A DNA stretch of 44,439 nucleotides from Jeotgalibaca caeni (GCF_028863945.1 NZ_JARBEA010000015.1:1-44439); one strand, 5' to 3'; positions 23,541-33,056 are shown, counted from the first letter of the stretch. Numbers and translations are program-made. Notes: generated by a model not told the origin, from the sequence alone.

Positions 23541-24103
23541 ATTTGAACCGGATCTGGTTAGGCGTCTTGTTGGGAATCCTTTTCCTCCTGATGGGCGGCT
23601 CGCTCGTTTATACTACCCTTGAAAACCAAGCGCTCAAAAAAGCTGTTGCGGAAACACAAGACGTGACCCATGAAGCAGTACAAGAAGAGGGACTCCCTCC
23701 TGTTGGAGAAGAAGCGGCACAAACAACTGTCAGCGGGAAAGCCCTTTTTGTGGCAGGCGTCTTTCAACGCTTTCTGCCTTATAACGAGAAAACCTACCTC
23801 TCTCGCTTTGAGGAAGTAGAGGGAAAAGTGACGGACGAGGTGCTGGCAGCGTTAAAAGGAATGGTGGCGACGATTGATCCCGCTATTCCCGTTCAAAACA
23901 CCTTGCATGATTTAGAAGTCTACACAAATGGGACCAACAAGAACCAATTTTTGGTCATTGCGACGGTTTCCCTCCAGGTGGGTGAGGGTGTGGATTCAAC
24001 CTACACGCAGGTCTATCAAACCACCCTGGAAGAGGAAGGGGCTTCTTACCGAATCAACCGCATTGACTCCCTGGGTGGTATCGCGCCCTTTGATAGGGAG
24101 TAG
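23537..24103 (+). CDS. VirB8-like T4SS protein (TraH position)
   Basis: A 188-residue protein with a short cytoplasmic tail, one membrane helix (about residues 6-24) and an external domain of ~150 residues. That domain (GKALFVAGVFQRFLPYNEKTYLSRF... NTLHDLEVYTNGTNKNQFLVIATVSLQV) fits the NTF2-like fold of VirB8-type proteins such as TraH/TraM of pIP501. It would be a structural part between membrane and wall. ATGA overlap with the hydrolase gene. Confidence 0.7.
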   Translation: MNLNRIWLGVLLGILFLLMGGSLVYTTLENQALKKAVAETQDVTHEAVQEEGLPPVGEEAAQTTVSGKALFVAGVFQRFLPYNEKTYLSRFEEVEGKVTDEVLAALKGMVATIDPAIPVQNTLHDLEVYTNGTNKNQFLVIATVSLQVGEGVDSTYTQVYQTTLEEEGASYRINRIDSLGGIAPFDRE

Positions 24104-24121
24104 CTGGAAAGGAAGGTATGT

Positions 24122-24544
24122 ATGAAAAAAATAGGAAAGCGGCTCGTGTGGTATGCCGTCACCGTCTTAATATCTTTACTTTGTCTCCTGATCCTGACGC
24201 AGCTGTTGGTCACCTTTTCCGCTTTGAAGTTTGATTTCACGACGGATGACTTAGGGCGCGTCGTGCAGGAAACGGCGTTTCACCCCATTCAAACCGCGCA
24301 GCAACTGATTGCGGACCGCAATCCGCTTTTCCTGATGGGAAGTGTGGTGATCCTTCTTTACGGGATTTACGTGCAGATCCGCTTTTATCGTGGGAAGAAA
24401 GAGGGGTGGGAAGTGGACGAGCAGAACCAATACCATGGTTCCGCCCGTTGGGCACGGCCGAAGGAAATCTTTGACGGGCAGAACTTTGTGGCCAAGAGTC
24501 AGGCCGAGATTTTGAGTGCATTTTCGGAATCATTGAAAGATTGA
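24122..24544 (+). CDS. TraI: membrane half of a split VirD4 coupling protein
   Basis: A 140-residue protein with two membrane helices (about residues 8-32 and 67-86) and a cytoplasmic tail, QYHGSARWARPKEIFDG, that is the conserved GSARWA block normally found just before the P-loop domain of VirD4/TraG coupling proteins. The ATPase half is encoded by the next gene, 15 bases downstream. The same split (TraI plus TraJ) is known in pIP501. RBS GGAAGG. Confidence 0.8.
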   Translation: MKKIGKRLVWYAVTVLISLLCLLILTQLLVTFSALKFDFTTDDLGRVVQETAFHPIQTAQQLIADRNPLFLMGSVVILLYGIYVQIRFYRGKKEGWEVDEQNQYHGSARWARPKEIFDGQNFVAKSQAEILSAFSESLKD

Positions 24545-24559
24545 GAGAGGAGGGCTCCT

Positions 24560-26071
24560 ATGAGTGGCACGATATTAGGCATTTACAAGAATAAATTTGT
24601 CGTCCAGCCGACCGAATCCAAGCCCAACCGGAATGTCTTGGTGTTGGGCGGACCGGGTTCCTATAAAACGCAAAGTTATGTGATCACCAATATCTTTAAT
24701 GAAACAGAAAACAGCATGGTCGTCACTGACCCCAAAGGCGAGGTCTATGAATACACAGCCGCTGTGAAGATGCGCCAAGGGTATGATGTTCGCGTCCTGA
24801 ACTTCGCCAACATGGTGGCCAGTGATCGCTATAACCCGCTTGATTATGTGTCCAAGGACGGGGAAGCGACCACGGTCGCCACGAAAATCGTGGACGGGAA
24901 CAACAAGGACGGGAAAAAAGATGTCTGGTACTACTCCCAGATTCGCTTGTTAACCGCATTGGTTCTCTATGCGGTCCATGAATTACCGCCTGATGAACGG
25001 AATATCGGCGGCATTCTGGATCTTTTGCAGGCCTACAACCCTTCCGAGGGGGAAGCAGGGGACAAAGGATTGGACGATCTCTTCGCGGTACTGGACTTCA
25101 AGCACCCGGCGCGGCGTGCCTACGAACTGGGATACAAGCATGCGCGCGGGGAAATGCAAGGCAGCATTATCATGTCGCTCCTCACGACACTGGGGAATTA
25201 TGTGGACGAGGAAGTAAACCAGTTTACCCGATTTTCGGATTTCAATCTCCAAGACATTGGCAAAAAGAAGCTGATTCTCTATCTCATCTTGCCGGTGATG
25301 GACAATGAGTTTGAAGGCTTAACTGCCTTGTTCTTCACGCAGCTGTTTGGGCAGCTGTATGCCCTGGGGAAGGAAAACCACGCCAAGGTGCCACAACCGA
25401 TTACCTTCATTCTGGACGAGTTTGTGAACCTGGGAAAGATTGAGGGCTATGAAGAGTTTCTGGCCACCTGCCGGGGGTATGGGATTGGCGTTTCGACCAT
25501 TATTCAAACCATTTCGCAACTCCAAGACAAATACGGCAAAGAAAAAGCAGAAAGTATCCTAGGGAACTGTGCTGTCAAGTATTGCCTCAACGCGTCTAAC
25601 AACACGACCGCCGAATATATCGTCAAGGAACTGGGCAAAGCAACGGTCCGGGTGGAAACCGAAGGGGAGAGCACCCAACACGGCAAGGAAAATACGTCGA
25701 ACAGTGTCAGTGCCAATGAAAGTTATACGAGCCGGGATCTCATGACTGTGAGTGAAGTGAAGCAGCTGCCCGATGACACGGGGCTACTCCTATTCTTGAA
25801 CAAGCCCCCCTTAAAGGTAAAAAAAGCAATCCAGTTCAAGATTTTTCCGCAACCGGAGGAATTGTTGAACCAAACCCACTACCGCTCGAAGCCGACCGAG
25901 GAGCAGCTATTGAACTTTGAATTGAAAAAGAAAGCGTATGCCGACCAACGGAAAGCCGCGGTTGTAGTGGAGGAAGAAAAACGGGAAGCAATCAAAACAG
26001 AGAAACGCCTGAAACAAGAACAAGCAGCAGCGCAAGAGGAGCAAGAGTTACTCGAATTTTTCGCGGAATAG
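24560..26071 (+). CDS. traJ: VirD4-like coupling ATPase (TraJ)
   Basis: A 503-residue ATPase lacking its own membrane anchor. Walker A is LGGPGSYKTQ (about residues 29-38), Walker B FILDEFVNLGKIEG (about residues 282-295); DPKGEVYE and TIIQTISQLQDKYG are also typical of VirD4/TraG/TrsK proteins. It recruits the relaxase-DNA complex to the channel. The C-terminal 60 residues form a charged coiled coil (KREAIKTEKRLKQEQAAAQ). The anchor is supplied by the upstream protein. Confidence 0.92.
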   Translation: MSGTILGIYKNKFVVQPTESKPNRNVLVLGGPGSYKTQSYVITNIFNETENSMVVTDPKGEVYEYTAAVKMRQGYDVRVLNFANMVASDRYNPLDYVSKDGEATTVATKIVDGNNKDGKKDVWYYSQIRLLTALVLYAVHELPPDERNIGGILDLLQAYNPSEGEAGDKGLDDLFAVLDFKHPARRAYELGYKHARGEMQGSIIMSLLTTLGNYVDEEVNQFTRFSDFNLQDIGKKKLILYLILPVMDNEFEGLTALFFTQLFGQLYALGKENHAKVPQPITFILDEFVNLGKIEGYEEFLATCRGYGIGVSTIIQTISQLQDKYGKEKAESILGNCAVKYCLNASNNTTAEYIVKELGKATVRVETEGESTQHGKENTSNSVSANESYTSRDLMTVSEVKQLPDDTGLLLFLNKPPLKVKKAIQFKIFPQPEELLNQTHYRSKPTEEQLLNFELKKKAYADQRKAAVVVEEEKREAIKTEKRLKQEQAAAQEEQELLEFFAE

Positions 26072-26086
26072 AAGGGATGGTTGGCT

Positions 26087-26569
26087 ATGAAGAGACTAGG
26101 AATCAGTGTTTTAACAGGGATTACCTTATTACTGACTGCCTGCGGCGGCTTTGAACCTGAAACAGCATTGAATGAGAGCAGAGATCAACTCACTGCCTTC
26201 TTTACTAGCTATGAAGATGATGAAGTCGTAGCAGATTATACGACAGAAAGCGTCACAGCCTTTTTGGAAGGCGACATTTCACAATACTTTAGTGATAACT
26301 TCAAAGAAGAAATTCCAGAATTGGTGGAACAGATTCCTTTTGAAAATACTCATCTCGACCCATTCCCTAATGAATTAGACTTCTTAAGTAAGTTAGAAAG
26401 TGAAGTTAGGTGGGTTGAATACAAGATCAATGATTATGAAATCAATTCTGAAGATGAGCAAGTTGAATTTTTTGTAGAAAGCAAAGAGTTTGGCATTAAT
26501 TCCTCATCTGTATCAATCACTATGACTCAAGAAGGTGGCAATTGGAAAATCCTTAGCGTTGACGATTAG
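26087..26569 (+). CDS. Lipoprotein in the tra operon
   Basis: A 160-residue protein, MKRLGISVLTGITLLLTACGG, with a lipobox (LTAC) and lipidated Cys near residue 19. The mature domain is acidic, about 140 residues, ending EGGNWKILSVDD, which recalls small NTF2-like/DUF4878-type lipoproteins. It sits between traJ and the VirB6-like gene, where pIP501 has traK. From here on the GC content falls sharply compared with traA-traJ, so this part may come from another source. Confidence 0.7.
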   Translation: MKRLGISVLTGITLLLTACGGFEPETALNESRDQLTAFFTSYEDDEVVADYTTESVTAFLEGDISQYFSDNFKEEIPELVEQIPFENTHLDPFPNELDFLSKLESEVRWVEYKINDYEINSEDEQVEFFVESKEFGINSSSVSITMTQEGGNWKILSVDD

Positions 26570-26580
26570 GGGTGTCATAG

Positions 26581-27405
26581 ATGGGGAATAGAATATTAGA
26601 AATGTTCCAGGAGTGGGTCCAAGATGGTACCACAACACTCTTTAACATCTTATCAGAGTTTATATTTGGATATGATGGTCTTAATGGCTTTGCGACAAAC
26701 CTATATGGTGTATTTGTATTTTTTGGTGGCATTCTATTAGTAGTAATGGTTCTAGTAAAGATTCTAATCTATCAACTAAGTGAAGCGGAAGGATCTGCTG
26801 AGGCTGATATTTGGTCGATTATTATAAATGTATTGAAATCATCCTCCATGGTTATCGTCTTGCCAGCCTTATTATTCTTCATTATGAATCAATTCGTCCA
26901 GCCAATAGGTGACTATATGTTTAATTCTGTAGGTGGTTTAACCATTGAGGATTTAGAAAGTCTTCAAGCCAGTGATAATTTCGTACAGATATTCAATACT
27001 ACCTTTAGTACATTAGTAGCTAGTATTCTTATTATGGTAGTCATAGGTGTGTTTTTAGTGAAGGTCTGCATTGTCCATGCGGAACTCTTGATCTTGGAAC
27101 TTACGAGCGTTTTTGCGGCAGTAACCATTATCAATGATGAATACAACTATATGGGGATTTGGTGGCGAGAATTTTTGAGTCAGATTGTGACCTTATTACT
27201 GGAAATCGTGTCAATGTTATTGTTTACGCAGATTCTCATGTCAGATGAATTCAATTGGGTGAAGCTAGCCGGATTAATTGGGATGGGGTTTGTCATTATC
27301 AAAGGTCCGAGTGTAGCAAAATCCATGTGGTTCACGACTGGGAGTGGAAGAAGCACAATTTCAGGTGCTAAGATGTTGGCGAATGCTGCGATTCGGAGAA
27401 GATAA
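26581..27405 (+). CDS. traL: VirB6-like polytopic T4SS protein (TraL)
   Basis: A 274-residue protein with about five to six hydrophobic segments (near residues 38-62, 85-105, 138-165, 172-190, 200-220 and 228-248) and a conserved WWREFLSQIVTLLLEI block. This is the architecture of VirB6/TraL proteins that form the inner-membrane pore. Last gene of the operon, followed by a strong terminator. AT-rich like the lipoprotein gene before it. Genes for TraM, TraN and TraO counterparts of pIP501 are not seen after it. Confidence 0.8.
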   Translation: MGNRILEMFQEWVQDGTTTLFNILSEFIFGYDGLNGFATNLYGVFVFFGGILLVVMVLVKILIYQLSEAEGSAEADIWSIIINVLKSSSMVIVLPALLFFIMNQFVQPIGDYMFNSVGGLTIEDLESLQASDNFVQIFNTTFSTLVASILIMVVIGVFLVKVCIVHAELLILELTSVFAAVTIINDEYNYMGIWWREFLSQIVTLLLEIVSMLLFTQILMSDEFNWVKLAGLIGMGFVIIKGPSVAKSMWFTTGSGRSTISGAKMLANAAIRRR

Positions 27406-27470
27406 ATGTTTTGAGTCGCTTAAATGATTATTTTTCGTTTTAGGAACTTTTTTATTTACTCAAGAGGTAT

Positions 27471-27526
27471 TAAAAGCAACACTCTCAACCCCCCAATAAG
27501 AGTGTTGAGAGTGCTGCTTTTAATTT
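27471..27526 (+). terminator. Terminator of the tra operon
   Basis: A 19-bp stem with one G.T pair: TAAAAGCAACACTCTCAAC (27471-27489) with the arm at 27504-27522, loop of 14 bases, then an AT-rich tail. It may also serve the leftward antitoxin gene. Confidence 0.88.
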
Positions 27527-27552
27527 TAGAACGAGAGACTGTAATGCATCAT

Positions 27553-27828
27553 TTAATTTTTCACCAATTCTTTGGTCGTTTTGTCTCTGAATGTCAGTTC
27601 TAAGTTCAAACCGTCTGCAATTTTGGTAATGGTTTTTAACGAGGGAGTATAAGAAAAATTTTCTACTCGAGCGATTTGAGCCTGGGAAACATGCACCTTT
27701 TCAGCTAATTCTTTTTGCGTCATTTTTTTTTCTTTACGCAAGCTAGCTAATAGAGCGGTCAATTCAATTAGATTTTTATCTTCTTGCGAAATGCTGCTAA
27801 TATCTTTCTTTACATCGGTCCATTTCAT
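27553..27828 (-). CDS. higA: HigA-like antitoxin (XRE family)
   Basis: A 91-residue protein with a Cro/C1-type helix-turn-helix (MTQKELAEKVHVSQAQIARVEN, here residues ~36-57). It lies five bases after the RelE-type toxin gene; this toxin-first order is the hallmark of HigBA. It should bind the toxin and, with it, repress the shared promoter at the inverted repeat near 28,240. Confidence 0.88.
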   Translation of the reverse strand: MKWTDVKKDISSISQEDKNLIELTALLASLRKEKKMTQKELAEKVHVSQAQIARVENFSYTPSLKTITKIADGLNLELTFRDKTTKELVKN

Positions 27829-27833
27829 ATTAA

Positions 27834-28196
27834 TTATCCTTTCTTACGTTCTAGCCAATCAGCTAGTTCACGTTTCGCTTGTTCGATTTCATTTTTGGGC
27901 GTCTTTTGTGTTTTTTTTCTAAATTGGTGCAATAAAAGCAACTGATTATCTTCTAGCGTTGCGAAAAAGACCCGATTAGGGATGGGGCGTAGTTCCCACA
28001 GTTTCCCGTCAATTTGTTTTACTAGCGGTTCTCCTACAAATGTGCCATCATATTCAAGGCGTTCCATTTGGTAGTAGAGCTTTTTTAAAGTTGACTTGTT
28101 TTCTTTTGTTGGATTACTATCTAATTCTTTGATCCAATCCATGATTTGACTTTTCCCTTTTTTATCTTCATAAATTTCTATTTCGTATTTTTTCAT
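27834..28196 (-). CDS. higB: HigB/RelE-like mRNA interferase toxin
   Basis: A 120-residue protein of the RelE/ParE (phage Gp49-like) family: KYEIEIYEDKKGKSQIMDWI at the start, LVKQIDGKLWELRPIPNRVFFA in the middle and LLLLHQFRKKTQKTP, the usual catalytic-strand block, near residue 85. Such toxins cut mRNA on the ribosome. The start at 28,196 has a GGAG site; an ORF extension of 14 codons runs into the promoter and is rejected. The pair stabilises the plasmid. Confidence 0.88.
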   Translation of the reverse strand: MKKYEIEIYEDKKGKSQIMDWIKELDSNPTKENKSTLKKLYYQMERLEYDGTFVGEPLVKQIDGKLWELRPIPNRVFFATLEDNQLLLLHQFRKKTQKTPKNEIEQAKRELADWLERKKG

Positions 28197-28227
28197 AGAA
28201 ACTCCGATCACGTTCTGTATAATTAAA

Positions 28228-28255
28228 CAATATATCAAACTTGATATATTGTCAA
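28228..28255 (-). promoter_or_regulatory. HigBA promoter and operator
   Basis: CAATATATCAA (28228-28238) and TTGATATATTG (28241-28251) form a perfect 11-bp inverted repeat around two bases. The leftward -35 TTGACA (complement of 28,250-28,255) overlaps its edge, so binding by the HigBA complex would block transcription. It lies 25 bases before the topB start, so it may affect topB as well. Confidence 0.8.
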
Positions 28256-28279
28256 GAAAACAAAGAAAGAAGTGAGCGA

Positions 28280-30400
28280 ATGAGTAAAACCGTTATTTTA
28301 GCCGAAAAACCCAGTCAGGCGTCCGCTTATGCAGACGCTTTTGACCATTCCGAGCGTAAAGACGGCCACTTTGTGGTATCGGACAAAGAATTTGCGAATG
28401 CCGTCATCACGTATGGATTTGGTCATCTCGTTTCTCTTTTTTCTCCAGAAGATTACACGAAAGAATGGAAAAAATGGAGTCTGCAGACACTACCTCTCTT
28501 ACCAACGGAATACCAGTTTAAAGTCAGTGACGGAAAGAAAAAGCAATACACCATCGTTAAAAAGCATTTAGATGAAGCAGAAACGATTATTATCGCCACT
28601 GATGGCGATCGAGAGGGCGAAGCGATTGCACGTTTAATCATTAATCTTTCAGGAAACGACCATAAGCCACTCAAACGCCTCTGGATTAATTCATTGGAAA
28701 AAGAAGAAATAAAAAAGGGATTCCGAAACTTACGTGATGGAGAAGCCTTCTATTCCAGCTATAAAGAAGCCGAAACCAGGCAAATCGCTGATTGGCTAGT
28801 GGGCATGAACCTTTCCCGCCTTTACACGCTCTATATGCAAAAAAACGGGATGAAAGGTGTTTTTAGCATTGGACGCGTCCAAACACCGACGTTGTATCTG
28901 ATTTACCAGCGGAATAAAGAAATTGCGGCCTTCGTCAGCAAACCTTTTTATGAATTATATGGCAGATTTAGTCACGAAAAAGGGGTCTATCAAGGAAAAT
29001 ATGCGGAGCGTTTTGACAGTGTAGCCGATTTAGAAACCTTTAAAGAGAAGCATACGCTAAGTGATTCGGCTCCTGGACAGATTAAATCAGTCAAAACGGA
29101 AGAAAAGAAGCAGTATGCACCAAAACTTTTTAGTCTTTCAGATTTACAAGCAACAGCGAATAAACGGTTTCATTATGGCGCTTCTGAAACTCTAAAAATC
29201 GTGCAAGGTCTGTACGAGAAAAAGATGGTCTCTTACCCCCGTACCGATACGAATTATATTGGTAGTCCGGAGTTTGACTATTTAAAAAACGCTCTTCCAA
29301 GCTATTTGAATCTGGTAAACGAAACCATTGACGAACCGCAGCTAAAAGAAAACAAGCGCTATGTCAATGGCGCAAACGTCCAAGAACATTATGCCATTAT
29401 TCCGACGCGAACGTTGCCAAACTTCCAAGCTTTATCTCAAAAAGAACGAAATATATATGAATTGATCCTGTATCGTACGTTGAGTATATTTGAAAAACCT
29501 TATGTATATAATGAAACAATCATTGAAACCACCGTCAATGCCGTTTTGTTCAAGACGACAGGTAAAGTAGAAAAAGTGATGGGATGGCGGAAGTTTTACA
29601 AAACCGAGAAAAAAATGAAAAAGACGAAAGAAGAAAATCAAACACTACCTACTGTAAGAGAAGGTGACTCGGTGGTGAGTCACTTTTACGCCCAGGAAGG
29701 AAAGACCCAGCCACCTAAGTACTACACAGAAGGAACACTGATTACAGCTATGAAAAATGTGGGGCGCGACGCCGAAGATGAAGAGAATAAAGTCATCTTA
29801 AAAGAAACAGAAGGTATTGGGACGGAAGCGACACGTGCAAGTGTGATTGAAACCTTAAAAAAGCAAGACTATATCACGCTTCAGAAAAATGACATTCTGG
29901 TTACGCCCAAAGGCGAAACGCTTTGTGAAGTCATTCAAAACGATGAGATAGCCAATGCCGCTATGACCGCCAAATGGGAAAAGTACCTTAAAAAAATACG
30001 CAACCATGAAGGCACGCAAGAAGCGTTCTTGAATAGTATTACAAACTTTATTCACCACTTAATTCAAAAAGTCCCTGAGACATTTGAAAACAGTGGCGTA
30101 AAGGTATATGTTGAAAAAAGCGAGACAGACACAGTCATAGGTGTGTGTCCGCAATGCCAGAAGAATGTGCTAGATAAAGGGAAATTCTATGGTTGCATGG
30201 GTTACCGTGAGGGGTGTACCTTTACACTGCCTAAAAAATGGAGTGGGAAGACCCTCACGAAGAAGAATATAAAGGATTTGTTGTTCAAACAAGAAACCAG
30301 CCTCATAAAAGGATTTAAGAGTAAAAAAGGCACCCCTTTCAACGCCAAATTGAAGTTGGTTAATAATAAACTAGCCTTTGATTTTCCCAATCCGAAATAA
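28280..30400 (+). CDS. topB: DNA topoisomerase III (type IA)
   Basis: A 706-residue type IA topoisomerase. The TOPRIM part starts at once (MSKTVILAEKPSQASAYADA) with the metal motif IATDGDREGEAIA; the active-site Tyr is Y319 in SYPRTDTNYIG; GIGTEATRASVIE and a C-terminal zinc-finger-like piece (CPQC...CMGYREGC) follow. Plasmids such as pIP501 and pSK41 also carry a topB/TrsI gene; it removes knots and negative supercoils during theta replication or transfer. The start ATG is at 28,280 behind AGAAAGAAGTGAG; 13 codons of upstream frame lie in the HigBA operator. Confidence 0.95.
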   Translation: MSKTVILAEKPSQASAYADAFDHSERKDGHFVVSDKEFANAVITYGFGHLVSLFSPEDYTKEWKKWSLQTLPLLPTEYQFKVSDGKKKQYTIVKKHLDEAETIIIATDGDREGEAIARLIINLSGNDHKPLKRLWINSLEKEEIKKGFRNLRDGEAFYSSYKEAETRQIADWLVGMNLSRLYTLYMQKNGMKGVFSIGRVQTPTLYLIYQRNKEIAAFVSKPFYELYGRFSHEKGVYQGKYAERFDSVADLETFKEKHTLSDSAPGQIKSVKTEEKKQYAPKLFSLSDLQATANKRFHYGASETLKIVQGLYEKKMVSYPRTDTNYIGSPEFDYLKNALPSYLNLVNETIDEPQLKENKRYVNGANVQEHYAIIPTRTLPNFQALSQKERNIYELILYRTLSIFEKPYVYNETIIETTVNAVLFKTTGKVEKVMGWRKFYKTEKKMKKTKEENQTLPTVREGDSVVSHFYAQEGKTQPPKYYTEGTLITAMKNVGRDAEDEENKVILKETEGIGTEATRASVIETLKKQDYITLQKNDILVTPKGETLCEVIQNDEIANAAMTAKWEKYLKKIRNHEGTQEAFLNSITNFIHHLIQKVPETFENSGVKVYVEKSETDTVIGVCPQCQKNVLDKGKFYGCMGYREGCTFTLPKKWSGKTLTKKNIKDLLFKQETSLIKGFKSKKGTPFNAKLKLVNNKLAFDFPNPK

Positions 30401-30467
30401 ACCCTCCTGGTATTCGCTTGAATGGAACGCTATTCAAGCTATAAAACCAGTTTTTAAGTGTAAAATT

Positions 30468-30530
30468 GGATGTTTCGTATCTCATCATAGTGAACTTTTT
30501 GTTTCTTTATATAAATCCCCAGCAAATCGG
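30468..30530 (-). pseudogene. Fragment similar to the 3' part of the YolD-like gene
   Basis: CGTATCTCATCATAGTGAAC and TATAAATCCCCAGCAAATCGG here line up with CTAATCTCATCATAGTGCAC and CATAAATCCCCAGTGAGTCGG at about 34,470-34,525 inside the YolD-like gene, about three quarters identical by eye over 60 bases. It is a leftover of a second copy. Confidence 0.6.
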
Positions 30531-30547
30531 AATTCTTAATGAAGCCG

Positions 30548-30587
30548 ATACGAGCCTGAGAAAAATCTCTTGGGCTCGTATTTTTTC
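30548..30587 (+). terminator. Rho-independent terminator downstream of topB
   Basis: ATACGAGCC (30548-30556) pairs with GGCTCGTAT (30573-30581), followed by TTTTTT. Confidence 0.85.
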
Positions 30588-30873
30588 ATGCTTTTTTTGG
30601 CAAGCCAACCTTCCGAAATAGAAATGATGCTTCCAACTTCACATAGCAGTATTTTTTTGAATTCATGAAAAATCGACAAGCAATAATGCGGGTAGACGGC
30701 ATTATTTTGTTTTTTACGACCAATCCTTTAGAAGGTAGTATAATCAGTCCAATGGTGTTTTTTTCGCCTTTTCCTATAGAAAGCGTTATCTTTTTGTCGA
30801 AAAGCCAATCTTGAATTGAGAAATAGCGAAATACACGTAGAAAAGAAGAAGCTTCATTGGAAAGGAGTTTTGA

Positions 30874-31269
30874 ATGGAAAAAGTGAAGGTGAATCGGGAA
30901 GAGATGGGGCACCTCCTTCTCTTTCTGGAAGACAAAATTGATCCCGAAAAGCGTTACATGGCTACGATGGCCATTCAAAACTTTTTGAACGGAGTAGAGA
31001 AAGAGAATTACTACCAAGGGATAGACGTCTTTTCTTTAACAGATTGTGCGCTTCTTTTTAAGGAGGTATACACTCCGACTATCCTCCAAGTAGAGGTAGA
31101 GAGGAATGACGCCGTCCTAACCATTTACCACGGTGATGAAGATACCTATGGAGATTGGGAGAGTCTCGAATTGTGGCGATTCGAGCTTGCTAACCGAGCA
31201 GAATTTAACTTGCTAGAGATGGTAAAGAAAGAAATAGAGGTAACACTAGAAAGAGGAAATACATTGTAG
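30874..31269 (+). CDS. Unknown small acidic protein
   Basis: A 131-residue acidic protein (MEKVKVNREEMGHLLLFLEDKI...). An AAAGGAG ribosome site is present. It has no signal peptide or membrane segment, and WESLELWRFELANRAEFNLLEM near residue 90-110 is its most distinctive part. No family recognised. It stands alone between two terminators, so it is its own transcription unit. Confidence 0.6.
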   Translation: MEKVKVNREEMGHLLLFLEDKIDPEKRYMATMAIQNFLNGVEKENYYQGIDVFSLTDCALLFKEVYTPTILQVEVERNDAVLTIYHGDEDTYGDWESLELWRFELANRAEFNLLEMVKKEIEVTLERGNTL

Positions 31270-31294
31270 GTCAAGATAGTAGTTCATGAAAAGC

Positions 31295-31328
31295 TAGAGC
31301 CACCAATCGATGATTGGTGGCTCTTCTC
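31295..31328. terminator. Terminator between convergent genes
   Basis: A perfect 12-bp stem GAGCCACCAATC (31297-31308) / GATTGGTGGCTC (31312-31323). It lies between the rightward 30,874 gene and leftward merA and can serve both. Confidence 0.8.
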
Positions 31329-31383
31329 TGTACAATTAAGCGTAATTTCTAATTTTTTGGTGGTTCAGTAAGCTTCCCCTTGA

Positions 31384-33024
31384 TTACCCTGCACAGCAGG
31401 ACAGTTTGGCTATATCCTTATCAAACGCTAAGGCTGCGAGCTTGAGGCCTTCTGCCATGGTCAGGTAGGGGGCGAGGGTTTCTTTCAAGTCGTCTACGGT
31501 CAATCCGAATTTCACGGCTAAGGTTGCCGCATAAATGACTTCTCCTGCCTGTTCCGCCACCACATGGACACCGAGAATCTTCCGGTTGTTTCTGTCCGCC
31601 ACCAGTTTGATTACTCCGGTTGTTTCATGGTTGGCGAGGGCCCGCGGGACAGCCTCTAGAGGTAGGACCGAGGACATTACTTCGTACCCTTTTTCATCTG
31701 CTTGCTTCTCGGTCAAACCAACTGTCGCAAACGCCGGATTGGTGAATGTGACTCCGGGAACCGCTGTTAGATCGATCCTTCTCTGTAATCCACCAAGGGC
31801 ATTATCAGCGGCGATTCCTCCTTCATAGGAGGCCACATAGACGAATTGGGGTCCCAAGGTGACGTCTCCCGCCGCATAAATCCTCTCATTGCTGGTCTGC
31901 GCAAATTCATTGATTTTGACTTCGTGACGGGGGCCAACCAGGACTCCTGCGGCGCCTAAGTTCAAGCTTTCGGTATTGGGGTTCCTGCCGGCACTCACCA
32001 GCAACTGCTCGGACTCAATGATTCTTTTCTCGCCGTCTACAATGAGGTGGACCTTTATTACATCCCCGTCTTGCTCCACCCGCTCATACGTCACGCCTGG
32101 GATGAAATGAATGCCCTGCTTGGTCAGCGACTTCTCCATCGCTTCCGATATCTCCTGGTCATATTCTTTCAGGAGACGTTCGCTCCTCTGGATCAGGGTG
32201 ACTTCCGTTCCCAAGTTATGGAACAATTGTCCCAGCTCCCTGCCAATATAACCAGATCCGATCACGGTCAGCCGCTTCGGCACCTCCTCCAGCTCCAGGA
32301 GGGAGGTGCTGGTCAAGTAGTCGACTTCTTCCAACCCTGGGATGGCAGGCAGGAGGGGCGAGGCTCCCGTTGCAATCAGAAAGCGCCGGGCGGAAAAGGT
32401 CTCCCCGTTCACTGCCACGGTGCTTCCGTCCACAAACCTTGCTTCTCCCTGAATCAAATCAAAGCCATACTCCTGAATCAGATTGATATACTTTTGGTTC
32501 CGCAGCGTGCGGACCAGCTCATTTTTTTGCTCCATGAGAGGAGCCAACGCGACTTCTCCGGTAGTGGTTTGGAGCCCGATAAAGGGATTCGTGTGAGCCA
32601 TCCGGTTGATTTCTCCGGCCCTCAACAACGTTTTGGAGGGGACGCAACCGGTATTCACACAGGTTCCGCCCACGGTCCCCCGCTCAATCATGCCCACCTT
32701 AGCCCCATGTTCAACCGCCTTAATGGCCGCTGAAAAAGCAGCACTGCCAGAACCGATGATAAGGAAATCGTAATCCCGTTTGTCCTCTGCTATCAGCCGC
32801 CTATGCTCCGATAGTTTCTCTATTTTCCCAGGTTTGTAGTTGGTACCTTTCAGGGCGATTAACGTTCCCTCTGCCTCTAGGTCGCCTGCAAACTCAAAAG
32901 TTGCTTCGCTGCGGCGATAATCGGCCTGGATATTAGTAGCCCCAATACTTTGAAGTGCCTCCTCTACATGTTCTTCGCAACCCGCACAAGTCATTCCCTG
33001 GATCGGCAATCTATATTTATCCAT
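31384..33024 (-). CDS. merA: Mercuric reductase
   Basis: A 546-residue flavoprotein. An N-terminal metal-binding domain has GMTCAGC (C13, C16). The FAD site GSGSAA is at residues 91-96, the redox pair at C122/C127 in [13 protein letters not shown], a second nucleotide site at [12 protein letters not shown], and the C-terminal SCCAG provides the two Cys that hand Hg(II) to the active site. It reduces Hg(II) to volatile Hg(0) with NADPH in the cytoplasm. It is co-transcribed with merR 32 bases upstream. No MerT/MerP/MerB gene is present. Confidence 0.96.
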   Translation of the reverse strand: MDKYRLPIQGMTCAGCEEHVEEALQSIGATNIQADYRRSEATFEFAGDLEAEGTLIALKGTNYKPGKIEKLSEHRRLIAEDKRDYDFLIIGSGSAAFSAAIKAVEHGAKVGMIERGTVGGTCVNTGCVPSKTLLRAGEINRMAHTNPFIGLQTTTGEVALAPLMEQKNELVRTLRNQKYINLIQEYGFDLIQGEARFVDGSTVAVNGETFSARRFLIATGASPLLPAIPGLEEVDYLTSTSLLELEEVPKRLTVIGSGYIGRELGQLFHNLGTEVTLIQRSERLLKEYDQEISEAMEKSLTKQGIHFIPGVTYERVEQDGDVIKVHLIVDGEKRIIESEQLLVSAGRNPNTESLNLGAAGVLVGPRHEVKINEFAQTSNERIYAAGDVTLGPQFVYVASYEGGIAADNALGGLQRRIDLTAVPGVTFTNPAFATVGLTEKQADEKGYEVMSSVLPLEAVPRALANHETTGVIKLVADRNNRKILGVHVVAEQAGEVIYAATLAVKFGLTVDDLKETLAPYLTMAEGLKLAALAFDKDIAKLSCCAG

Positions 33025-33056
33025 CCTGTTCCTCCTATTATGGCCAACGTATCGGC

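Larger units (their letters stand above)
30401..30873. other. Intergenic region with a relic and a terminator
   Basis: Apart from the YolD relic and the terminator listed separately, a small inverted repeat (GCTTGAAT/ATTCAAGC, about 30,416-30,439) follows topB. The 30,590-30,870 part is AT-rich; the leftward ORF through it overlaps the 30,874 gene and is not believed. Confidence 0.4.

Noticed and set aside
30586-31017. A 143-codon leftward ORF overlapping the 30,874 gene.
   Set aside because: Half of it is the antisense of a better supported gene; no start signals.
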